A DNA stretch of 64,000 bases from Desulforamulus ferrireducens (GTDB lineage Bacteria > Bacillota > Desulfotomaculia > Desulfotomaculales > Desulfotomaculaceae): the NCBI RefSeq assembly GCF_002005145.1, contig NZ_CP019698.1, positions 2,418,001-2,482,000 on the forward strand, given 5' to 3'. A program made the translations under genes and the position numbers. Below, piece after piece: positions 8,918 through 16,403 of this stretch. The notes beneath the pieces were generated by a model. That model made no database searches. It was given only the letters and a program-made list of their open reading frames with translations, and was not told the DNA's origin. The stretch's first letter is position 1. Each line of letters begins with the position of its first letter.

Positions 8918-11900
8918 CTATCCCTTTATGACCAAAAATGTAATCAGTTCAAAATCCTCAATACCATCAAAGGTTCTTTTCGGCATGGTGGTGCCGCCTT
9001 TACTAAAGAGGCTGGCCACCCCAATCTCCTGCTTCTTGCCTAATATGTTTTCAATGGAAGCTTCCAACAAATCTGAATAATGATTCATTTTACGACCATC
9101 ATTGGTCTCTTTGTTGAATTCCTCTACCAACTCTTTTAACACTTCATTCTTACCAGAGCATAGTTTTTTATAAAAATCCAGTATCTTCTTAGCATGCAGG
9201 AAAGATAGCTTTACTTCCCCATCATCTGCGATATAAACCATATAATAGGGAAATAGAGGGTTCTGCTCTTTGCTTTGTTGTTTCCCTTTGACTTGTCTAA
9301 GGGTAAAAATCACTCCTGGCTTTATAGTATCTTTTACGCTTTCGTCTATCTTTGCAACAGCATACATTCCATTTGGCGCCTCATCTAAAAGCTTTCTATT
9401 GGCTTTCATATATTCCATAAGCTCAATCTTAAAATCATTAAAGGTCAGATCTGTTATCGATATGCCTCCCGATATATCTTCTAAGTCCACAACCTCTTTC
9501 TGAAGCCTTTCAAGCTGCTTCTTACGGTATTCGAGGTCTCTCATCTCTTTGCCAGAGTCTGTTTCTATAATATTTTCCTCACCTGTGGCAGACACATCCA
9601 ATAAAACCATCCTGCCTCTGACACGCTGCTGGAGGTTTATGTACTCGTCCAAGTCCTTGGTAGCCCAAAAGTTTACTAATTTGACAGATTGGTTAATTGA
9701 ACCAATACGGTCTATACGCCCGAATCGTTGTATAATTCTGACCGGATTCCAATGAATATCGTAATTTATCAAATAATCGCAGTCTTGCAGGTTCTGGCCT
9801 TCAGATACACAATCGGTAGCAATAAGTATATCTATATATTCATTAACTTCGGGATATATCTTAGAACACTCCTTCGAGATAGGAGAGAACAAGGTCAATA
9901 TAGTATTTATATCTGATATTTTAATCGATTTTCTCAATTCTTTTGATATAGGTAAATTGGAATGATTATCACCACTTCCTGTTACAATTGCGGAATAGAT
10001 ACCTTTTTTAGCAAAATAATCGGCCAAATTCTCATATAAATATCTGGCTGTATCAGCAAATGCAGTAAATACAATAACCTTTTTGTTTCCAGGGTTTATT
10101 GGATTTCGTATTTTGCTTTCTATGAGGGTTCTAAGTTCAATTAACTTGGCGTCCCTTTCTGGAGTAACAATCATAGCTTCCAATAAAATGGTTTCCAGCT
10201 TGTCCTTATCGGCCAGTAGGTCTTGTTTCCACTTGATAAGGTCCATATCTTGGAGCAATACCTTTACATTGTTGCCGAACATGAGGCTTTCAAGCTCTGG
10301 GTCGTCTATATCAATATCATTGATATCTAGTTCTGCATCATAATCAAATTGCCTTTGTTCTATGGCTTCGAGAGCCTTATCTATTTTGTGGAGAATATTC
10401 TCAACAGTTATCGCAAAGGAATTGATGGAGCTTTCCAATCTTTTTAAAATATTTACACGCATAAGTCCGACTAAACTTTGCTCCCTATCTATCTGCCTAA
10501 AGATACTTTTGCTTGAGCCTACTACCATATCGTATTTATCTTCATAAGCAGCTCTTTTTTCAGGAAGCACATAAGCCAAAGGTGAATAGATACATAAGGT
10601 AAGTTTTTTTATAAGTCTATTGATATCTTCAATAGGTGGGAACTCGCCTTTTGCATCAATTGCCGGATATCTGTTCTCAGGGGGTAGTCTGGTTGGAAAC
10701 TTGCCTATCTCCTCTAAGTTATAATATTTTTCTATATGCTTTCTGGAACGGGCAATAGTTACCGTATCTAAAAGCTTAAAATAATCAGTATCCATCATAT
10801 TGACAAATGTTTCAGTTGTTCTTTCGTGTTCAGGCAGCTCAGACCATCTATTGAATACGGTTTGTGCTTTTCTTAAAATAAATTCAATACTATCCAGACC
10901 CACGTCCTTGAAGGCATCATCCCTGCCCTCAGTTATAAAAGCGATTTGGTTCTTGATATCATTCATCCGGTTGTTCACAGGGGTTGCTGACAACATAAGC
11001 ACCTTTGTTTTAACACCGGATTTTATAATATCATTCATCAAGCGCTGATACCGAGTCACACGTCCTTTCACCGGTGGATTATTCCTAAAGTTGTGGCTCT
11101 CATCTATTACGACAAGGTCATAGTTTGACCAGTTTAATGTGGCAAGATTAATCTCACCAGAATAGCCATTTGTCCTACTAAGGTCAGTGTGGTTTAGAAC
11201 ATCGTAATTAAACCTGTCCGCAGCAAAAATATTGCGTTTATCATTTTGGGTATAAATGGTCCAGTTTTCACGAAGTTTCTTGGGTACGAGTACAAGAACC
11301 CTATCGTTTCTGAGTTCGTAGTATTTAATTACAGCCAGTGCAGTAAAAGTTTTTCCTAATCCCACACTGTCAGCTATAATGCAGCCATTGTACTTCTCAA
11401 GCTTATCAATTGCCCCCATAACGGCGTCTTTCTGGAACTTATAAAGCTTATTCCAGATTAGGGTCTCCTTAAAGCCTGTACGGCTTTTAACAATGTTATC
11501 TTCGGTAAGCTCGTCAAGATAATCATAGAAAATATTGTAAAGAGTAACAAAGTAGATGAACTCAGGAGTATTTTCTTTATAAAGAATTCGTATTTGTTCA
11601 AGAACTTTTTCTTTAACATCTTGAACAGCAGTATCATCCTCCCATAGTTCATTGAAGGACTGTAAAAAATCAATAGTATATTCCTTACCATACATACACA
11701 TGTTATAGTCTAATCTATTAGAAGGAGTGATACCCAAACCATCAGTAGTAAAGTCAACAGTTCCATGTATTAAAACATTATCTTCAGGATTATCTATATA
11801 AACCAGTCTTGGCTGAGCAGGATTTGGCCGTCTTAGAGATTTTATTTCTGCTTTCTTTTCCAGCCACTCGGCACATTCCTTGGCTATGGCCGCCTGCTTC

Positions 11901-12187
11901 ATTTCATTCCTTAGCTTTATTTCAAACTCATTGCCAGATATCTTTTTTTCAGGGTGACGAACTATGAAATATTCCCTATAAAGCTCCTGGTCCTTACGTA
12001 CAAAAGTAGGCTCGGTAAAAATGAACCTCATACTATCTATCTTACTAAGTTCCTTTTTAAGTTCTTCATAAGCATAGATGGTAAAGTAAGCTGATATGAT
12101 TGATAACTTTGAACCTTTACGTAATTCCGCCTTTAACTCATCTATAACCCTATACTTTTTATTATCCAAAACCTTAGGTGGCCTCAT
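8918..12187 (-). CDS. SNF2-type helicase with N-terminal PLD-like domain
   Basis: The 1089-residue protein has an N-terminal phospholipase-D-like region (residues ~1-190), with HGTVDFTTDGLG at ~141-152 in place of a normal HKD motif. A SWI2/SNF2 motor follows: IADSVGLGKT (Walker A, ~271-280), VIDESHNFRN (DESH box), MLSATPVNN (motif III), IATDCVSEGQNLQ (motif V) and QRFGRIDRIGS (motif VI). It is likely a DNA translocase. The PLD site looks degenerate, so nuclease activity is doubtful. The ATG is preceded by GGAGGATTGATTAT inside the upstream gene. It is the largest member of the five-gene defence operon and is not part of a minimal type III system. Confidence 0.88.
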   Translation of the reverse strand: MRPPKVLDNKKYRVIDELKAELRKGSKLSIISAYFTIYAYEELKKELSKIDSMRFIFTEPTFVRKDQELYREYFIVRHPEKKISGNEFEIKLRNEMKQAAIAKECAEWLEKKAEIKSLRRPNPAQPRLVYIDNPEDNVLIHGTVDFTTDGLGITPSNRLDYNMCMYGKEYTIDFLQSFNELWEDDTAVQDVKEKVLEQIRILYKENTPEFIYFVTLYNIFYDYLDELTEDNIVKSRTGFKETLIWNKLYKFQKDAVMGAIDKLEKYNGCIIADSVGLGKTFTALAVIKYYELRNDRVLVLVPKKLRENWTIYTQNDKRNIFAADRFNYDVLNHTDLSRTNGYSGEINLATLNWSNYDLVVIDESHNFRNNPPVKGRVTRYQRLMNDIIKSGVKTKVLMLSATPVNNRMNDIKNQIAFITEGRDDAFKDVGLDSIEFILRKAQTVFNRWSELPEHERTTETFVNMMDTDYFKLLDTVTIARSRKHIEKYYNLEEIGKFPTRLPPENRYPAIDAKGEFPPIEDINRLIKKLTLCIYSPLAYVLPEKRAAYEDKYDMVVGSSKSIFRQIDREQSLVGLMRVNILKRLESSINSFAITVENILHKIDKALEAIEQRQFDYDAELDINDIDIDDPELESLMFGNNVKVLLQDMDLIKWKQDLLADKDKLETILLEAMIVTPERDAKLIELRTLIESKIRNPINPGNKKVIVFTAFADTARYLYENLADYFAKKGIYSAIVTGSGDNHSNLPISKELRKSIKISDINTILTLFSPISKECSKIYPEVNEYIDILIATDCVSEGQNLQDCDYLINYDIHWNPVRIIQRFGRIDRIGSINQSVKLVNFWATKDLDEYINLQQRVRGRMVLLDVSATGEENIIETDSGKEMRDLEYRKKQLERLQKEVVDLEDISGGISITDLTFNDFKIELMEYMKANRKLLDEAPNGMYAVAKIDESVKDTIKPGVIFTLRQVKGKQQSKEQNPLFPYYMVYIADDGEVKLSFLHAKKILDFYKKLCSGKNEVLKELVEEFNKETNDGRKMNHYSDLLEASIENILGKKQEIGVASLFSKGGTTMPKRTFDGIEDFELITFLVIKG

Positions 12188-12191
12188 ATAA

Positions 12192-12404
12192 TCAATCCTC
12201 CGACACTAATTTATCTACCTCTCTTTTTATTTGCTTTTTCTTAGTCTTACGTCTATCTGCAGGTTTTTCCGCATCTTTGGGTATGACCCAAACATCACTG
12301 AGTTTAAAGGCTCCTGGTATTCTACCTTCCTCACAAAGTACTTGAACTCTCCGTCTTGAGATATTCCACTTCTCAGCTACTTCCTTTGCGGATAAATATT
12401 CCAT
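12192..12404 (-). CDS. small helix-turn-helix (excisionase-type) DNA-binding protein
   Basis: The 70-residue protein reads MEYLSAKEVAEKWNISRRRVQ, a winged helix-turn-helix of the MerR/excisionase fold, then WVIPKDAEKPADRR and a basic lysine-rich tail. I chose the ATG at 12404 because GGAGGTG lies 7 bases upstream; the longer open frame has no ribosome binding site and runs through the promoter. It is the first gene of the defence operon, 4 bases from the helicase gene, and probably regulates it. Directionality-factor activity is an alternative. Confidence 0.8.
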   Translation of the reverse strand: MEYLSAKEVAEKWNISRRRVQVLCEEGRIPGAFKLSDVWVIPKDAEKPADRRKTKKKQIKREVDKLVSED

Positions 12405-12438
12405 TATATACACCTCCGTTTCAGAAGTCCATAGATTT

Positions 12439-12467
12439 ATTATATTCCAACGTGCGAACAATTGCAA
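12439..12467 (-). promoter_or_regulatory. sigma-A promoter of the defence operon
   Basis: On the minus strand TTGCAA (12467-12462) is followed after exactly 17 bases by TATAAT (12444-12439), 35 bases before the HTH start codon. This is a near-consensus promoter driving HTH-helicase-DUF4391-mod-res. Confidence 0.75.
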
Positions 12468-12557
12468 GAATAGTTTGTCTTTTAATTCCAAAGGTTTCTT
12501 TTCGCTTTGAGAAAAGTTAGAGAAATTACGGAGTTGATGTCGCTTGAATTTTGATAG

Positions 12558-12600
12558 TTTAATAACGCCCCTTAGCTAGATTTTTGCTAAGTGGTATTAT
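12558..12600. repeat. hairpin sequence similar to the one at 3075-3116
   Basis: TTTAATAACGCCCCTTAGC ... TGCTAAGTGGTATTATAT closely resembles TTAAAAACACCCCTTAGC ... TGCTAAGGGGTATTTATAT at 3075-3116, in the same orientation. Each can form a CCCCTTAGC/GCTAAGGGG stem. The two copies bracket the five-gene defence operon. This copy has no T-run on the plus side and is less perfect. Confidence 0.65.
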
Positions 12601-12674
12601 ATTGAATTATGTAACTGATAAAGAGCTCGAATGACTAACTGACGCAGGAAGCTCGTAACGGCCGAATAAAACTC

Positions 12675-12715
12675 TTGACTAAAGGTTCTGGTCCCGGTAT
12701 ATCTGTAGCTACAGA
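12675..12715 (+). promoter_or_regulatory. promoter and 14-bp palindromic operator candidate
   Basis: TTGACT (12675-12680), 17 bases, then TATATC (12698-12703) resembles a sigma-A promoter. It is followed at once by TCTGTAGCTACAGA (12702-12715), a perfect palindrome placed where a repressor would block initiation. It points toward the recombinase gene and its native ribosome binding site AGGAGGTG at ~12830. Confidence 0.45.
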
Positions 12716-12857
12716 GTCCGTAAAATGATACTTTAACGGACAAATAAAAATACGATGTTACAGTGTTCCAAAACTAACTCTCAGGATTTTACGAACATCC
12801 ATAAAGTCAAGATACTTTTTCGTGCACAGAGGAGGTGATTTAATGAGTAGGATGTAT

Positions 12858-13200
12858 TGTCAATTCTCAAATTAATTACGAAAAAATTTTCAGATTAAAT
12901 AATCTGAGATGGCACATATAATGCTTAAAATTCTCAAATTATGATGGTGTGGTATCAGGTCGTCCTTGACATGGAGCCTCGCACCCGTGTTTCAAGGGGC
13001 ATAAGAGGCAACCCTGCTACGCCTGGTGCCCCTTGCCATAGAGGCTAACACGGGCATTCTCCATGTCAAGGATCTACGCTTCGCTCCGATGAACGACCCC
13101 ATTACTTTTCCAAATTAATTTGAGAATAGTTTCTTGTTCTCAGATTATTTAATCTGGCTAAATTGGAAAATTTCCAGCCATTTTAATTTGAGAATCTACA
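12858..13200. mobile_element. 343-bp MITE-like palindromic element with 6-bp target duplication
   Basis: The ends are TGTCAATTCTCAAATTAA and, on the opposite strand, TGTAGATTCTCAAATTAA (16 of 18 identical). The element is flanked by ATGTAT on both sides (12852-12857 and 13201-13206). Each arm repeats ATTCTCAAATTA twice (12862, 12932 and inverted near 13110 and 13186) and carries CAGATTAAATAATCTG or its variant. The centre (about 12957-13104) is an imperfect hairpin with arms GGTCGT/ACGACC, TCCTTGACATGGAG/CTCCATGTCAAGGA, CCCGTGTT/AACACGGG and CAAGGGGCA/TGCCCCTTG. It encodes no protein. Confidence 0.8.
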
Positions 13201-13791
13201 ATGTATGGTTACGCAAGGGTCAGCTCGACGGAACAAAATCTTGACCGACAAATAAAAGCTCTTGTAAAGTACGGAGTTGAGGACAGACACATCATTACAG
13301 ATAAGATGTCTGGAAAGAACTTTGACCGCCCCGGCTATCAGACGCTTAAATGCCAGCTGTTAAGGTCTTGCGATGTTTTAGTCATCAAGGAATTAGACAG
13401 GCTTGGTCGTGATTATGAGCAGATAAAGAGCGAGTGGCATGACCTACGACAGATGGGCGTTGATATAGTTGTACTTGATATGCCGATACTGTCTACTGCC
13501 GATAAAAGTGACCTTGAAAAGACTTTGATTGCTAACATTGTTTTCGAGTTGCTTGCGTATCTGTCAGAGAAGGAACGAATAAAAATCAGAACCAGACAAG
13601 CAGAAGGGGTTGAAGCGGCTCGAAAGAAAGGCGTCAAGTTTGGACGGCCTAAGGTTCAAGTTCCAACTAACTTTAAAGATGAAGTCCGTAAGTGGAAGTC
13701 TGGCGAACAGACGGCTACGGAAACAATGACAAAGCTGGGATTGAAGCGAACTACTTTCTATAAACTTGTAAAGGAGGTGCAATATGTCTGA
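13201..13791 (+). CDS. serine recombinase (resolvase/invertase family), 5' end displaced by the inserted element
   Basis: The 196-residue protein has YGYARVSSTEQNLDRQ, whose first Ser of the SS pair is the expected nucleophile, then KELDRLGRDY and EKERIKIRTRQAEGV, and a C-terminal helix-turn-helix after KFGRPK. The ATG at 13201 is the downstream copy of the ATGTAT duplication. The upstream copy follows AGGAGGTGATTTAATGAGTAGG, so the native protein probably began MSRMYGYARVSS. The insertion cost three codons and the ribosome binding site, and expression is now doubtful. The next gene overlaps its stop and has its own strong site. Confidence 0.9.
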   Translation: MYGYARVSSTEQNLDRQIKALVKYGVEDRHIITDKMSGKNFDRPGYQTLKCQLLRSCDVLVIKELDRLGRDYEQIKSEWHDLRQMGVDIVVLDMPILSTADKSDLEKTLIANIVFELLAYLSEKERIKIRTRQAEGVEAARKKGVKFGRPKVQVPTNFKDEVRKWKSGEQTATETMTKLGLKRTTFYKLVKEVQYV

Positions 13792-14251
13792 TACTATAAA
13801 TATGTATTGCATGAACTGTCATGGATGGGTAGATGACTGGGGCAGTCACGACTGCCCGTCAGGTTACTGGGTAGTTACCGATAAAGAGATGGTTGGGATT
13901 GCTACAAGACTGCATAATCTTGGGATTACTCCATTGTCGGCTGTATGGACTACGACAGAGATAGGCGTGTGGGATGATTATGAATACCTGCTGAGTGTTA
14001 AGATTGATATTGGTAGGCGAATAAGTGAGGCAGTGCTTGGGGAATTACCTTCTGGGTGGAAGTATCATTGGGAGACAGTTACACCTGATAAATCTGAGTT
14101 GCATATGCTCGCTTATACTGAGCGTTGGTATAACTTCGGCTTCAAGAGCGTGGACAGGCGGATTGAGGAATTGATTAAAGAGTTTGAGGAGTATCTTGAT
14201 ACGAGAGATGCAGACGCTGTAAAGGCTCTGCTACTATTGGGTGCAGGATAA
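13784..14251 (+). CDS. hypothetical protein with N-terminal CxxC...HxC zinc-binding motif
   Basis: I do not recognise this 155-residue family. Residues 8-23 read MYCMNCHGWV then WGSHDC, a likely zinc site (two CxxC cysteines, then His and Cys). The rest is a mixed alpha/beta sequence with many tryptophans and an acidic helix near the C-terminus (EELIKEFEEYLD). AAAGGAGGTGCAAT precedes the ATG, and the gene overlaps the recombinase by 8 bp, so the pair forms an operon. It ends at a hairpin terminator. A phage- or plasmid-type accessory protein is likely. Confidence 0.65.
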   Translation: MSDTINMYCMNCHGWVDDWGSHDCPSGYWVVTDKEMVGIATRLHNLGITPLSAVWTTTEIGVWDDYEYLLSVKIDIGRRISEAVLGELPSGWKYHWETVTPDKSELHMLAYTERWYNFGFKSVDRRIEELIKEFEEYLDTRDADAVKALLLLGAG

Positions 14252-14298
14252 GTACCTTTCAAATAAAACTTTCAGTGTGAGATGATTTGTAATATTAT

Positions 14299-14332
14299 AA
14301 AAGCCTACGATTTTTAGCCGTAGGCCTTTATA
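14299..14332. terminator. bidirectional terminator between the 155-residue gene and the excisionase-like gene
   Basis: AAAAGCCTACG and CGTAGGCCTTT pair around ATTTTTAGC (stem 14303-14309 with 14319-14325). T-rich stretches lie on both sides, fitting two convergent genes. Confidence 0.7.
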
Positions 14333-14345
14333 TTTGACACACTAT

Positions 14346-14591
14346 CTAAACCTGAACCTTCAAAAATTGCTTGTATTCAGCATAATGCTCACTTGTAACA
14401 TAGTCAATAACACATTTCTTTGGTATCATATAGGTATCTCGTATATAAAAATGTTTGACTCTATTTTCTCTTACAAGCTTTCGTGCCGTGCTATCTGCAA
14501 TGCCTCCTAACATTTGCCTGAATTCTTTAAGTGTAACAACATCAGGATAGTCTTTAAATAGCTCTTTATAATATGTCTTTCCTTTCTTCAC
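14346..14591 (-). CDS. excisionase-like helix-turn-helix protein
   Basis: The 81-residue basic protein contains VTLKEFRQMLGGIADSTARK (residues 20-39), a helix-turn-helix of the excisionase type, then RVKHFYIRDTYMIPKKCVIDY. Such proteins act as directionality factors for integrated elements. It lies ~280 bases from the tRNA-Leu attachment site, the expected place for an xis gene. The usual neighbouring tyrosine integrase is not present, so its partner must lie at the other island end or be lost. A transcriptional regulator is the alternative. Confidence 0.7.
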   Translation of the reverse strand: MKKGKTYYKELFKDYPDVVTLKEFRQMLGGIADSTARKLVRENRVKHFYIRDTYMIPKKCVIDYVTSEHYAEYKQFLKVQV

Positions 14592-14678
14592 TTTGAGTCA
14601 GCTCCTTATAATAATATTGTCAGTGGTAGTGGCTGACTACATTAACTTATAGTAATATTTTAATTGGCGTTTGGGAAA

Positions 14679-14708
14679 ATCCCTCCACATCCCTCCTAAT
14701 ATCCCTCC
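14679..14708. repeat. three phased ATCCCTCC direct repeats near the attachment site
   Basis: ATCCCTCC occurs at 14679, 14689 and 14701, spaced 10 and 12 bases, about one helical turn. They lie between the excisionase-like gene and the tRNA fragment, where arm-type integrase or Xis sites are usually found. Confidence 0.55.
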
Positions 14709-14870
14709 AACGGGAATTTTTTGTGTCAAATTGCAGTTTTTAACGAACCCCGTAATGGTAGATTAAAACACTCAATAGCTACCTAAGCCCCTTGATTTTA
14801 TGCAAATTTTACGGGTTCTATCTTCCATTCCGTTCCATTGAGTTCCAAAGGCTTTTAAATGCCCCAAATA

Positions 14871-14928
14871 ACTCAAAATCCAGCGAGGTTCACCCCTCGT
14901 GTGGGTTCGACTCCCACCTTCGGCACCA
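14871..14928 (+). other. 3' fragment of tRNA-Leu(CAA): attachment-site remnant
   Basis: The stretch starts in an anticodon loop (ACTCAAAATCCAG, anticodon CAA). It continues through the long variable arm (CGAGG/CCTCG), the T arm GTGGG-TTCGACT-CCCAC and the 3' acceptor strand CTTCGGC with encoded ACCA. The 5' half (expected to start GCCGAAG) is missing upstream, so this is not a functional tRNA. It marks one end of an element integrated in a tRNA-Leu gene. Between 14592 and 15062 I see only this fragment, the ATCCCTCC repeats, the terminator after it and the ligase leader. Confidence 0.85.
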
Positions 14929-14942
14929 TATTGCTTAATGAA

Positions 14943-14975
14943 AAAGAGGTCTCAAATAGAGATCTCTTTTTTCTA
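14943..14975 (+). terminator. original terminator of the disrupted tRNA-Leu gene
   Basis: AAAGAGGTCTC pairs with GAGATCTCTTT (one G-U), followed by TTTTCTATTTATTT. It lies 14 bases after the tRNA 3' end and belongs to the chromosome side of the junction. Confidence 0.75.
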
Positions 14976-15062
14976 TTTATTTCAATATCCCCTTTGGTTA
15001 GATTACCGATGGCACCGGTGTGGCTTTTCATTAACAGGGTATACTATCCCCGAGGTGATTCG

Positions 15063-15905
15063 ATGCTTCCTTTCCCAGTTAAGCCTATGCTGCTGGAAAC
15101 AGCCAAAAGCCCCTTTGATTCCCCTGATTATATTTTTGAGTGGAAGGTTGATGGAATTCGCTGCCTGCTGCACTATCAGCAAGGTCAGGTACGACTGCAA
15201 AGCAGAACCGGGAGAGACTGTACCGCTGCTTTTCCAGAACTGCATAACCCGCCAGTCTCTGCCACAGAATGTATCCTTGACGGCGAGATAACGCTGCTTA
15301 CTGCCAACAAACCAGATTTTGAGGGGGTTATGGGAAGATACCTGGCCGGTCCCCGGGTGGCTAAAAGTCTCATGTATAAAAAACCTATTACCTATGTGGT
15401 GTGGGATATCCTCTGGCATAACGGTGAGTGTTTAACTAAAAAACCTCTAATGGAAAGAAAAAACCTGCTGGAGCAGGTGGTGGAGGATAATCAATATGTG
15501 ACTAAAATAGACTGGCTGGAGGAAAAGGGTCTCACCCTCTGGTCAGCGGTACAAGAAAACGGCCTGGAGGGGATGGTGGCCAAAAAGAAAAACAGCACCT
15601 ATGTCCATAGGCGCTCAGCCAATTGGCTTAAAATAAAGAACTATCAGGAAGCCGTGGTTAATGTCTTGGGCTATAAACCACAGGATGGCTATGTGTTGGT
15701 GGGTACCGGCAGCGAGGTACAAGGTCATGCCGTAGGGATGTCTAAAAACGACAAAGCAGCACTGTGGGAGATCCTGTCAAGGTACGGCACCGTTGATGGT
15801 CCCACCACCTGGTTGCCCCTGGGCATTCGCGGCAGAGTTAAATTTACCACCTGGTCCCACAAGGGAAATATGCGGGATTGCCATTGGGTTGGCTTTGAGG
15901 TCTAG
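15063..15905 (+). CDS. ATP-dependent DNA ligase (LigD-type ligase domain)
   Basis: The 280-residue protein seals nicks using ATP. EWKVDGIR (residues 26-33, K28) is the adenylation motif KxDG. CILDGEI is motif III, LEGMVAKKKNSTY motif IV and WLKIKN motif V, followed by an OB-fold half. Its size equals the ligase module of bacterial NHEJ enzymes without polymerase or nuclease domains. I start it at the ATG at 15063, preceded by CGAGGTGATTCG; the longer frame runs back through the tRNA remnant. No Ku gene is in view. It is the first chromosomal gene beyond the island. Confidence 0.9.
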   Translation: MLPFPVKPMLLETAKSPFDSPDYIFEWKVDGIRCLLHYQQGQVRLQSRTGRDCTAAFPELHNPPVSATECILDGEITLLTANKPDFEGVMGRYLAGPRVAKSLMYKKPITYVVWDILWHNGECLTKKPLMERKNLLEQVVEDNQYVTKIDWLEEKGLTLWSAVQENGLEGMVAKKKNSTYVHRRSANWLKIKNYQEAVVNVLGYKPQDGYVLVGTGSEVQGHAVGMSKNDKAALWEILSRYGTVDGPTTWLPLGIRGRVKFTTWSHKGNMRDCHWVGFEV

Positions 15906-15985
15906 AAGGTTTTGTGCACACACCGTTTAATAGTAGTAATATTTCAACTCACCCCCGATATGTTTGTTTAAAGGGGGTGGTATAA

Positions 15986-16402
15986 TTGTTATCTCCCAGT
16001 TTGGAAGATTACTTGGAGGAAATCTATCGTATTAGTCAGCGTGGTGAAACTGTCAGAACTACCGACATAGCCGCCTGTTTAAACGTGAGCTTGCCTTCGG
16101 TGACCAAGGCCATGCAAAAATTAGATGAGAGTAAATATATTCATTACCGACGTTACAGAGAAATTGTTTTAACTGACAGCGGTAAAAAGCTGGGGCATTT
16201 TTTGGTGGAGAGGAATCGCATTATCCGCGAATTCCTCAAGTTAATTGGCTCGGCCTGTGATGTGGCAGCAGAAGCCGAAGCCATGGAGCATTATCTTTCC
16301 CTGCCCACCCTGTCGGCAATCATGAATTTTGTTAAATTTAGTGAGCAGCACCCCGCCTGGTTGGAGGAATATCGCAAATTTTGCCAAAACGCCAGTGATT
16401 AA
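15986..16402 (+). CDS. DtxR/MntR-family metal-dependent transcriptional regulator
   Basis: The 138-residue repressor-type protein starts with TTG after AGGGGGTGG. Residues 1-70 form the winged helix (SVTKAMQKLDESKYI). Residues ~75-135 are the dimerisation and metal domain, and there is no SH3 domain, as in MntR. Against Bacillus subtilis MntR, Asp8 and Glu11 are kept and AEAMEHYLS keeps Glu, Glu and His, but the His77 position is Asn. Convergent feoB lies 2 bases away, suggesting it controls iron uptake rather than manganese. Confidence 0.88.
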   Translation: MLSPSLEDYLEEIYRISQRGETVRTTDIAACLNVSLPSVTKAMQKLDESKYIHYRRYREIVLTDSGKKLGHFLVERNRIIREFLKLIGSACDVAAEAEAMEHYLSLPTLSAIMNFVKFSEQHPAWLEEYRKFCQNASD

Positions 16403-16403
16403 T

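Noticed and set aside
12858-13200. Resolution (res) site of the adjacent serine recombinase
   Set aside because: The repeated boxes first suggested this, but the flanking ATGTAT duplication, the split leader (MSRMY) and the matching ends show an insertion. A secondary role in binding the recombinase cannot be excluded.
14871-14928. Functional tRNA-Leu gene
   Set aside because: Only the part from the anticodon loop to the 3' end is present; no GCCGAAG 5' acceptor strand or D arm lies upstream.
14859-15062. 68-codon N-terminal extension of the DNA ligase
   Set aside because: It reads through the tRNA-Leu fragment and its terminator; GAGGTGA fits the ATG at 15063.
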